Below, one piece after another: positions 40,004-46,942 of a DNA stretch of 64,000 nt. Each line of letters begins with the position of its first letter. Position 1 is the stretch's first letter. The stretch spans positions 1 through 64,000 of IMG/VR virus record IMGVR_UViG_3300035670_000190, one strand, 5' to 3'. This DNA comes from a virus. A program made the translations under genes and the position numbers. The notes below the pieces were generated by a model that had not been told where the DNA came from, ran no database searches, and saw only the letters and a program-made list of their open reading frames with translations.

Positions 40004-41218
40004 ATGGCAATTACAAAAATCCCATCAATCGCTCTCTCCACTGAAGTTGCTGCGAATCTAAGTGGTCTAAGAGTCACTTCGATCTCTTATGCAAGTGGCA
40101 GTGGAGCTGCAAACTCAGGCGGCGATACGATTACACTCACAGGAGCTAATTTTGATGCGAATCTAGAGATTTATATTAACAGCGAACTCGTTTCAAATAT
40201 TAATGTTGCCAACTCCACTTCTGTTTCGTTCACTTCTCCAGATGTTCCAATTGGTGTTTATGTGATCTATGTTGTAAATCCAGATGGAAAGACTGCGATT
40301 GTTGCTCCTGGTCTAAATGCGATCGAAGGTTATACATTCCAAGGAACAGTGAGTGGATATACGAGTGGTGGGCGAAATCCCGCCATTGGTACAACTATTT
40401 CGAACACAATTGACAAATTCCCATTTGCATCTGATGCCAATGCAACTGATGTTGGGGATTTGACAGGCAATTTTCAAGATACTGCAGGTCAAACTTCTTC
40501 TGTCAGCGGATACACTAGCGGTGGATACACCCCAGTCTCTGCATGGACAAATATAATTCAAAAATTTCCATTTGCATCCGATACTAATGCAACAGATGTT
40601 GGCGATTTAACTAAACAAGTAAATTCACTAGCAGGTCAAAGTTCAAGTGATAATGGATATACTGCTGGGGGGTTTATATCCCCCACAACCAGAAGTAATA
40701 TTATCGATAAGTTTCCGTTCTCTTCTGACACAAACGCTTCTGACGTTGGAGATTTGACACTAGCAAGGGGTGCGTCTGCTGGTCAAAGCTCTTCTGAAAA
40801 TGGGTATACGAGCGGTGGATTCACTAATAATATAACTAACGTCATTGATAAATTCCCATTCGCAACAAATGCAAATGCAACTGACGTCGGAGATTTAACT
40901 GAAGCAAGAACTGGCGCAGCAGGACAAAGTTCATCCACTAGTGGCTATACTAGTGGTGGTGGTGGTTATGGTCCGCCAGTTTTTAACACAATTGACAAAT
41001 TTTCATTTGCTTCTGATGGTAATGCAACTGATGTTGGTGATTTGACACAAGCGCGAGTTTCAGTTGCAGGTCAAAGTTCTACTGTTAGTGGTTATTCTAG
41101 TGGTGCACCTGAATCAGGTAATGTAATAGACAAATTCCCTTTCGCTTCTGATTCTAATGCAACTGATGTTGGTGATTTGAGTCAAGCTCGAGGTCGGGCT
41201 GCAGGTCAACAAGTATAA
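40004..41218 (+). CDS. IPT/TIG domain plus six-bladed propeller protein P3
   Basis: A 404-residue paralogue of the preceding protein with the same order: short N-terminus (ITKIPSIALSTEV), IPT/TIG-like domain (GGDTITLTGANFDANLEIYI, then VSFTSPDVPIGVYVIYVVNP), seam [12 protein letters not shown] and six kelch-like repeats ending AAGQQV. It carries its own candidate late promoter and a strong AGGAG ribosome site. Differences from P2 concentrate in the loops after YTSGG and around the Arg-xxx-AGQ segment. A tandem duplication followed by loop divergence is the simplest reading. The presumed role is an adhesin head with altered specificity. Confidence 0.83.
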   Translation: MAITKIPSIALSTEVAANLSGLRVTSISYASGSGAANSGGDTITLTGANFDANLEIYINSELVSNINVANSTSVSFTSPDVPIGVYVIYVVNPDGKTAIVAPGLNAIEGYTFQGTVSGYTSGGRNPAIGTTISNTIDKFPFASDANATDVGDLTGNFQDTAGQTSSVSGYTSGGYTPVSAWTNIIQKFPFASDTNATDVGDLTKQVNSLAGQSSSDNGYTAGGFISPTTRSNIIDKFPFSSDTNASDVGDLTLARGASAGQSSSENGYTSGGFTNNITNVIDKFPFATNANATDVGDLTEARTGAAGQSSSTSGYTSGGGGYGPPVFNTIDKFSFASDGNATDVGDLTQARVSVAGQSSTVSGYSSGAPESGNVIDKFPFASDSNATDVGDLSQARGRAAGQQV

Positions 41219-41239
41219 AAGTATAACAGGAAATAGAAT

Positions 41240-41626
41240 ATGGCTATTAATTTTCCAGGTTCACCGTCAAACGGTCAAAAATATACGTTCGGAAATCGAA
41301 CTTGGCAATACAATTCAACATCAAATGCATGGTATGTTGCATCAAACACAACAAACATTTTGTCAGATTCATTTACCGCAAATGGCAGCGTGAATACATT
41401 CACGCTCTCACAGACAACCAACACTATTACTTGTCTTGTGACTGTTGATGGTGTTTTATTGGTTCCAACAACAGACTATAGTATTTCAAATAATACAACA
41501 TTAACGTTGAATTTCATGCCTCCAAATGATTCAATCATTGAGGCAAGATCATTTACAATCGATCCATCAGTTACAACATCAAGTTCATCTGGAGTGTCAC
41601 TTGGTTTAGTGATCGCTCTTACATAA
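41240..41626 (+). CDS. Small virion protein carrying a module B-like domain
   Basis: A 128-residue protein. The N-terminus (INFPGSPSNGQKYTFGNRTW, ending YNSTSNAWYV) is the FPxSPxxGxxY unit common at the start of phage fibre proteins. Residues about 44-112 (VNTFTLSQTTNTITCLVTVD, PTTDYSISNNTTLTLNFMPP) follow the module B pattern found in the collagen-like proteins (FTL..., VxVDxxL, xxxYxI, L-FxxAPxxxxxI). The hydrophobic C-terminus GVSLGLVIALT resembles the ends of fibres 2 and 3. It is effectively a fibre tip without the collagen stalk. Function is unknown, probably a structural adaptor. Confidence 0.7.
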   Translation: MAINFPGSPSNGQKYTFGNRTWQYNSTSNAWYVASNTTNILSDSFTANGSVNTFTLSQTTNTITCLVTVDGVLLVPTTDYSISNNTTLTLNFMPPNDSIIEARSFTIDPSVTTSSSSGVSLGLVIALT

Positions 41627-41638
41627 TCGGAGAATAAA

Positions 41639-41965
41639 ATGGCAGAAACATTTAAGATGTATAACGCATCACTGACAACAGAAACAGCGAATGTTTATGT
41701 TTGTCCAGCAGGAACAACAGCAATTTTTATATTAGGGCAAGTTGCAAATGCTGATGGAGCAAACTCTGCAGACATGACTATTGTGGCTACAGATAGTAGC
41801 AATACAAGCACTAAGTTTCTTGCAAAAACGATTCCTGTTCCTTCCGATGCAGCAACAAGTTTTTTGACTGGTAAGTTAGTATTGGAAGCTGGAGATTATC
41901 TTGCTGGAAGTGCAAGTGCAAATGATCATCTAGATGTTACTGTGAGTGTGCTTGAGATCACTTGA
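41639..41965 (+). CDS. Small beta virion protein, family S (copy 3)
   Basis: A 108-residue protein with a GGAG ribosome site. It has the family S layout most clearly: NVYVCPAGTTAIFILGQVAN, ADGANSADMTIVATD, LVLEAGDYLAGSASANDHLD and the ending VSVLEIT. Its stop overlaps the next ATG (TGATG), and the next gene is again a kelch-like propeller, as for copy 2. The repeated pairing of a family S protein with a propeller or beta-helix head suggests it connects or caps the head. That is inferred from gene order only. Confidence 0.72.
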   Translation: MAETFKMYNASLTTETANVYVCPAGTTAIFILGQVANADGANSADMTIVATDSSNTSTKFLAKTIPVPSDAATSFLTGKLVLEAGDYLAGSASANDHLDVTVSVLEIT

Positions 41966-42972
41966 TGAATAACTTTATTGGAAAAAGAAATTTACTAGGC
42001 ACAGCACCTGCGAATACTGCAGGTATTTGGTCTCTTGGAAGCATCAATCAAATGCGCCAGTATAGATTTATCAGAGATAGTGGTAGTACACAGGCGCAAG
42101 GAAATATTAGTGGATATTCAAGTGCTGGCACATCCTCACCAACAACTAGAGTAAATACCATCGACAAATTTCCATTTGCGGCAGATGGCAATGCCACTGA
42201 TGTTGGAGATTTGACTACAGTTAGAAATGATCTTTGGGGTCAAAGTTCTGCGACCAATGGATATTCGAGTGGCGGATTTATTCCTGGGCTAACTAATATA
42301 ATTGATAAATTTCCATTTGCAACTGATGCCAATGCTACTGATGTTGGTAATTTGACTGTTGCAAGAACATATGGTGCAGGTCAAAGTTCTAATGATAATG
42401 GATATGCCACAGGAGGTGTTAATCCACCAAGCACAACCAGTTATAATATTATAGAAAAGTTTCCATTTTCAACAGACGCAAATGCAACTGATGTTGGAGA
42501 TTTAGTGCAAGGCAGACAAAAAGCAGTAGGTCAAAGTTCCGCAGAAAATGGTTATTCCTCTGGTGGTGGATCTTCACCAACAAGTTCAACTTCTACCATA
42601 TATAAATTTCCATTTGCTTCAGACACTAATGCATCTTTTGTTGGCGATTTAACTGAAACTAGAAGACACTCCTCTGGACAAAATTCTGTACAAAATGGTT
42701 ATGCAAGTGGAGGATTGAATCCAACTATTTCTAATGTTATCGATAAATTTCCATTCGCAACAGATGCGAATGCAACTGATGTTGGGGATTTAACTCAAAC
42801 AATAGATCGCCCTGCAGGTCAAAGTTCATTGATAAGTGGGTACTCTACTGGAGGACTAAATCCAGCTATATCTAATGTTATCGAGAAATTTTTATTTGCT
42901 TCTGATGGAAATGCTGCTGATGTTGGTGATCTAACAGTGGGTAGATTTTCTTTTGCAGGTCAACAGGTATAA
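41965..42972 (+). CDS. Six-bladed kelch-like propeller protein P4
   Basis: A 335-residue protein starting at the ATG that overlaps the preceding stop; a TTG one codon earlier is less likely. A roughly 45-residue basic N-terminus (NNFIGKRNLLGTAP, SLGSINQMRQYRFIRD) leads into a divergent seam, AQGNISGYSSAG, and then six kelch-like repeats ending FAGQQV. It is the most divergent family member: repeat cores include IIEKFPFSTD, TIYKFPFASD and VIEKFLFASD. Together with the variant seam this suggests an older copy. As in P1, the N-terminus is a short basic arm rather than a stalk, so it probably docks onto another protein. Confidence 0.81.
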   Translation: MNNFIGKRNLLGTAPANTAGIWSLGSINQMRQYRFIRDSGSTQAQGNISGYSSAGTSSPTTRVNTIDKFPFAADGNATDVGDLTTVRNDLWGQSSATNGYSSGGFIPGLTNIIDKFPFATDANATDVGNLTVARTYGAGQSSNDNGYATGGVNPPSTTSYNIIEKFPFSTDANATDVGDLVQGRQKAVGQSSAENGYSSGGGSSPTSSTSTIYKFPFASDTNASFVGDLTETRRHSSGQNSVQNGYASGGLNPTISNVIDKFPFATDANATDVGDLTQTIDRPAGQSSLISGYSTGGLNPAISNVIEKFLFASDGNAADVGDLTVGRFSFAGQQV

Positions 42973-42975
42973 ATT

Positions 42976-43221
42976 ATGAGTGAAAAAATTTATCGTATGT
43001 ATGGAATTAACACAGCTGTTGAACTTCTTCGCCCAAAAGCAAAATGGGAGTGGACAGGCGGTGTTGGATTTACTCGTTGGGATGACCCACGACCATGTCC
43101 AACTAAAGAAGAAGTTGAAGAGACCATGGAAAAAATTAAAAACTTTGAAGACTCCATAAATACCATATGGACAGAAGAACAAATTCAAGAAATCACACAA
43201 CACTTTGAGGAGAATCAGTAA
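42976..43221 (+). CDS. Small acidic protein next to fibre genes
   Basis: An 81-residue protein starting three bases after the propeller stop. It has an N-terminal YRMYGINTAVELLRPKAKWE segment and a Trp-rich patch (FTRWDDPRPCPTKEEVEETM), followed by an acidic amphipathic helix to the end. I recognise it as a type of small protein that accompanies fibre genes in cyanophages, but no function is known to me. Its stop overlaps the next start (TAATG). A fibre assembly or chaperone role would fit, without direct evidence. Confidence 0.62.
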   Translation: MSEKIYRMYGINTAVELLRPKAKWEWTGGVGFTRWDDPRPCPTKEEVEETMEKIKNFEDSINTIWTEEQIQEITQHFEENQ

Positions 43222-43586
43222 TGGCACATTTTGCACAACTGAATGAGAATAATGTCGTAACACAAGTAATTGTTGTCGCAAATAAAGACACTGCAGATGC
43301 AAATGGTGTTGAGAAAGAACACATTGGTGCTGCATTTTGCGAAAAACTTTTGGGCGGCACATGGAAACAAACGTCATATAACGCAAACTTTCGCAAGAAC
43401 TATGCAGGCATTGGTTATACTTACGACGCAGATCGTGATGCATTTATTCCACCAAAACCATTCAACTCATGGGTTTTAAATGAAGAAACTTGTCACTGGC
43501 AAGCACCAACGCCAATGCCAGATGATGGTAAAGTTTATTCATGGAATGAAGAAACAACGTCGTGGGTTGAAGTTTCAGCTGAGTAA
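43221..43586 (+). CDS. Conserved small T4-like phage protein (AHFAQLNENNVV type)
   Basis: A 121-residue protein with the pattern AHFAQLNENNVVTQVIVVAN at the N-terminus, a central GGTWKQTSYNANFRKNYAGI segment, GYTYDADRDAFIPPKPFNSW and the C-terminal YSWNEETTSWVEV. I know this layout from small proteins near the fibre genes of marine T4-like phages, often annotated as hypothetical or structural. The Trp/Tyr-rich C-terminal part is related in style to the 77-residue protein at 34408-34641. Start and stop spacing (4-base overlap upstream, 37-base gap downstream) fits a late operon. Function is unknown. Confidence 0.72.
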   Translation: MAHFAQLNENNVVTQVIVVANKDTADANGVEKEHIGAAFCEKLLGGTWKQTSYNANFRKNYAGIGYTYDADRDAFIPPKPFNSWVLNEETCHWQAPTPMPDDGKVYSWNEETTSWVEVSAE

Positions 43587-43623
43587 ATGTTAATTCGAGA
43601 ATAACGTCACAGAGAAACACTAA

Positions 43624-45372
43624 ATGACACAAAAAGTTTCAATTTTCATGGGTGGTACAGGCGCAAATAGTGCCTCTGCAGCAAGAGAAGCACTTGGTGT
43701 TCCTTCAACAGAAACAACCAATGCAGCCGCCAATACAGTCCGTGTTTCTCAAAATGGTGCCTCTACTTTAGATTCAAAACAACTGAACTTTGTAAACACT
43801 GCAAACGTCACAATCGTTGTTACAGATTCAGGAAACGGAAACGCTAATATTGAGTTTGATGTTGCTGGCGGTGGCACTGGTCCACAAGGACCACAGGGAC
43901 CACAAGGTGTCGCTGGTGACACAGGACCTCAAGGTCCACAAGGTCCTCAAGGTGTTGCTGGTGATGCTGGACCTCAAGGTCCACAAGGTCCTCAAGGTGT
44001 TGCTGGTGACGCAGGTCCACAGGGTCCACAGGGTCCACAGGGACCACAAGGTGTTGCTGGTGACGCAGGTCCACAGGGTCCACAGGGACCACAAGGTGTT
44101 GCTGGTGACGCAGGTCCACAAGGACCACAAGGACCACAGGGTCCTTCAGGACCAACAGGAAATTCTATCACAATCACAGCCAACAGTGGATCGAGTGCTA
44201 TTGTTAACACTGTGAATTTTGTAAACACTTCAACAGTCACAGTTTCTGTTTCAAATGCAAATGGAATTTCAAATATTGCATTGACCACTACTGCAGCTGC
44301 TGTCAATGTTGCCAGAAATTCTTTTGAAGGCGATGGTTCTAATACAGACTTTACATTAACACTACAACCTGCTAATGAAGATCATGCTCTAGTATTTGTT
44401 GATCGTGTGCTTCAAAGAAACAACGAATATAATGTAACCACAACAACACTCAGTTTCACAAGTGCACCAGATGCAAACTCAGTGATCGATGTTTTTATAT
44501 TTGGTGGAAGTGAAGCTGCTGCAGCTGGCGGATTTCAAGGAACCGTTAGCGGATATACGAGCGGTGGTCTTGCCCCAAGTTTAAATGTAATTGATAAATT
44601 CCCATTTGCATCTGATGCGAGCGCATCTGATGTTGGTGATTTAAGTGTCGCGAGATATGAAAATGCAGGTCAAAGTTCCACTGCTAGTGGATATACTTCG
44701 GGTGGTGAATCTCCCATAACCAATGTAATCGACAAATTTCCATTCGCAACAAATGGCAATGCGACTGACGTTGGCGATTTAACATTAGCGAGAAGAGGTC
44801 AAGCAGGTCAAAGTTCTAGCGCAAGTGGCTATAACTCGGGTGGAAATCCTACTACAAACATTATTGATAAATTTCCATTCGCTTCTGACGCGAATGCTAC
44901 AGATGTTGGCGATTTGACAGTTGGTAGAGCATTTATAGCAGGTCAAAGTTCTAGTGATAATGGATATACGAGCGGTGCATCTAATACTATTGATAAATTC
45001 CCATTCGCCTCTGATGGAAATGCGACTGATGTTGGAGATTTGACAGTTGGTAGAACATTTATAGCAGGGCAAAGTTCTAGCACGAGCGGATATAACTCAG
45101 GTGGCATTCCTGCTCCAAGTAATGGAAATATCATTGATAAGTTCCCATTTGCATCTGACGCTAATGCAACAGATGTGGGCGATTTAACTGTTGCAAGATA
45201 TGGTCCTGCAGGTCAAAGTTCTACTGCCAGTGGATATTCAACTGGTGGTTATAGTTCTTCAAGTGTTACAGTTAATACTATTGACAAGTTCCCATTTGCG
45301 TCTGATGGAAATGCAACTGATGTTGGCGATTTAACCGTAAGCAGAAGAAGCGGTGCGGGTCAACAAGACTAG
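43624..45372 (+). CDS. Collagen-stalk/propeller hybrid adhesin P5
   Basis: A 582-residue protein joining two families of this region. The N-terminus ([20 protein letters not shown]) and module C (about 41-81) match the start of fibre 3. A short Gly-X-Y stalk of about 32 triplets (84-179) follows, with repeated [10 protein letters not shown] units, then a second module C, one module B (about 231-297, [20 protein letters not shown]), the seam [12 protein letters not shown] (about 303) and six kelch-like repeats ending GAGQQD. The hybrid shows directly that in this phage the propeller can be the C-terminal head of a collagen-like stalk. It is the best evidence that P1-P4 and P6 are also fibre heads. 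Confidence 0.87.
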   Translation: MTQKVSIFMGGTGANSASAAREALGVPSTETTNAAANTVRVSQNGASTLDSKQLNFVNTANVTIVVTDSGNGNANIEFDVAGGGTGPQGPQGPQGVAGDTGPQGPQGPQGVAGDAGPQGPQGPQGVAGDAGPQGPQGPQGPQGVAGDAGPQGPQGPQGVAGDAGPQGPQGPQGPSGPTGNSITITANSGSSAIVNTVNFVNTSTVTVSVSNANGISNIALTTTAAAVNVARNSFEGDGSNTDFTLTLQPANEDHALVFVDRVLQRNNEYNVTTTTLSFTSAPDANSVIDVFIFGGSEAAAAGGFQGTVSGYTSGGLAPSLNVIDKFPFASDASASDVGDLSVARYENAGQSSTASGYTSGGESPITNVIDKFPFATNGNATDVGDLTLARRGQAGQSSSASGYNSGGNPTTNIIDKFPFASDANATDVGDLTVGRAFIAGQSSSDNGYTSGASNTIDKFPFASDGNATDVGDLTVGRTFIAGQSSSTSGYNSGGIPAPSNGNIIDKFPFASDANATDVGDLTVARYGPAGQSSTASGYSTGGYSSSSVTVNTIDKFPFASDGNATDVGDLTVSRRSGAGQQD

Positions 45373-45383
45373 AAGAGTAAAAA

Positions 45384-45848
45384 ATGGCAATTACTAAACT
45401 TCCAGATAGAGCTATTCAGCAACCATTTGCCAATGAATTGGATCTGAACAACACACTTAAATTGAAAGATGTGATCGAAAAAATCACAGTGAATACTTCT
45501 GCCATGGGAGCAAATATTGCGTTTGATTTTCTAGAAAATTCAATAGTATATCATACAGCTAATTCCACTGCTAATTCGACAATCAACTTTCGTGGAAATA
45601 GTAGTGTTTCTTTAAATGAATTTTTGTCTGCAAATCAAGCAGTAAGTGCTGCGATATTAATTACTAATGGCGCAACGGGTTATACGATTGCAAATGTGCA
45701 AATCGATGGAAACACAGTCACACCAAAGCTCTCTGGAAATACAACACCTGTTGCAAATACAAATGCTGTTGATCTTTATTCATATACCATTGTTAAAACA
45801 GCAGATAGTCAATTCACGGTATTTGCTGGCAAAACAGAGTTTGTTTAA
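45384..45848 (+). CDS. Beta-rich virion protein of unknown function
   Basis: A 154-residue protein. The N-terminus (AITKLPDRAIQQPFANELDL) resembles the ITK(I/L)P start of P3 and other fibre-region proteins. The remainder alternates strands and polar turns: NSTINFRGNSSVSLNEFLSA, ANQAVSAAILITNGATGYTI and SYTIVKTADSQFTVFAGKTE. It lies between the collagen/propeller hybrid and the last propeller gene, with gaps of 11 and 2 bases. It may be another small adaptor. I recognise no family. Confidence 0.65.
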   Translation: MAITKLPDRAIQQPFANELDLNNTLKLKDVIEKITVNTSAMGANIAFDFLENSIVYHTANSTANSTINFRGNSSVSLNEFLSANQAVSAAILITNGATGYTIANVQIDGNTVTPKLSGNTTPVANTNAVDLYSYTIVKTADSQFTVFAGKTEFV

Positions 45849-45850
45849 AA

Positions 45851-46894
45851 ATGCCACAATTTTCGCGACTATCTTCTAGAAGCTCGTTCACAGTTGCTGG
45901 TAGAAAATATATTTTCGACTCTACGCCTACTGAACCAACAGAGCCATATACTTTTCAAGGAACAGTTAGCGGTTATACGAGCGGTGGAGCATATTTTTCT
46001 ATTGTAAGCACTGTTGATAAATTCCCATTTGCCTCTGATACAAATGCTTCTGGTGTAGGCAATTTAACTCAAGCAAGAAATACTGTAGCAGGTCAAAGTT
46101 CTAATAGCAATGGCTACACGAGCGGCGGAAATGCACCATTAGCAACCAATACTATTGACAAGTTCCCATTTGCCTCTGATACAAACGCAACTGATGTAGG
46201 CGATTTGACTCAAGGAAGATATGGAGCGGCTGGTCAAAGTTCTACTCAAAGCGGTTACACTAGTGGGGGAAGAAGAATATCACCACCGCCTACGCCACCA
46301 TTTGTTGTTAACTCTATTGATAAATTCCCGTTTTCAACAAACGCGAATGCCTCTGACGTCGGCGATTTGACATTAGGGAGATATGGTTTAGCAGGACAAA
46401 GTAGTGCTGATAATGGGTATACAACTGGAGGTCGTCCACCTCCTGGAGCTGGTCTCAATACAATTGATAAATTCCCATTTGCAACGAATGCAAATGCAAC
46501 TGATGTCGGAGATTTGACACAAGCGAGATATAATCCTGCGGGTCAAAGTTCTGAAACTCATGGATATACAAGTGGTGGAACAAAATTTGCTCCGCCGTTC
46601 AATGCTCCACCAGTTGGTAATTATTATCAAAGAACGGTTGATAAATTTTCTTTTGCTTCTAATGCCAATGCAACTAATGTTGGCAACTTAACAGAAGGAA
46701 GAACTGGTGGGGCTGGTCAAAGTTCAACTATTAGTGGATATACTGGTGGCGGATATGGCGGTTATGTTCCTGGTTCTTATGTACCAGGGAATGTTAATAC
46801 AATTGATAAATTTCCATTCTCTTCTGATGCAAATGCTTCTGATGTTGGCGATTTATCGCAAACGAGAGCATATGCTGCGGGTCAACAAGTATAG
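45851..46894 (+). CDS. Six-bladed kelch-like propeller protein P6
   Basis: A 347-residue protein. A 35-residue N-terminus (PQFSRLSSRSSFTVAGRKYI, then TPTEPTEPYT) precedes the seam [12 protein letters not shown] and six kelch-like repeats ending AAGQQV. This copy has the longest variable loops: after YTSGG in repeats 3, 5 and 6 there are Pro- and Gly-rich inserts such as RRISPPPTPPF and a Gly-Tyr-rich segment. Long loops on one face of a propeller are where ligand contacts usually lie. The gene ends the adhesin region; a perfect late promoter for the next cassette starts five bases after its stop. Confidence 0.82.
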   Translation: MPQFSRLSSRSSFTVAGRKYIFDSTPTEPTEPYTFQGTVSGYTSGGAYFSIVSTVDKFPFASDTNASGVGNLTQARNTVAGQSSNSNGYTSGGNAPLATNTIDKFPFASDTNATDVGDLTQGRYGAAGQSSTQSGYTSGGRRISPPPTPPFVVNSIDKFPFSTNANASDVGDLTLGRYGLAGQSSADNGYTTGGRPPPGAGLNTIDKFPFATNANATDVGDLTQARYNPAGQSSETHGYTSGGTKFAPPFNAPPVGNYYQRTVDKFSFASNANATNVGNLTEGRTGGAGQSSTISGYTGGGYGGYVPGSYVPGNVNTIDKFPFSSDANASDVGDLSQTRAYAAGQQV

Positions 46895-46898
46895 AGCG

Positions 46899-46906
46899 TA
46901 TAAATA
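46899..46906 (+). promoter_or_regulatory. T4-type late promoter (TATAAATA) of the modification cassette
   Basis: A perfect TATAAATA octamer between the last propeller gene and the glycosyltransferase gene, 36 bases before its ATG. No Shine-Dalgarno sequence is visible between it and the ATG, so the first gene may be translated weakly. Confidence 0.7.
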
Positions 46907-46942
46907 CTTGATCTAATTTGTAATTTATTATATAATTTGTCT

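Larger units (their letters stand above)
37858..46891 (+). repeat. Family of 36 kelch-like blade repeats spread over six genes
   Basis: Six genes (P1-P6) each contain exactly six units with the core (N)[17 protein letters not shown]. Core residues are nearly invariant, whereas the loop after YTSGG and the residues between Arg and AGQ vary in length and sequence. The interval also contains fibre and small-protein genes that lack the repeat. Confidence 0.9.

Noticed and set aside
37858-46891. Diversity-generating retroelement (template/variable repeat system) for the propeller loops
   Set aside because: No reverse transcriptase gene and no adenine-specific variation between a template and a target repeat can be seen in the window.
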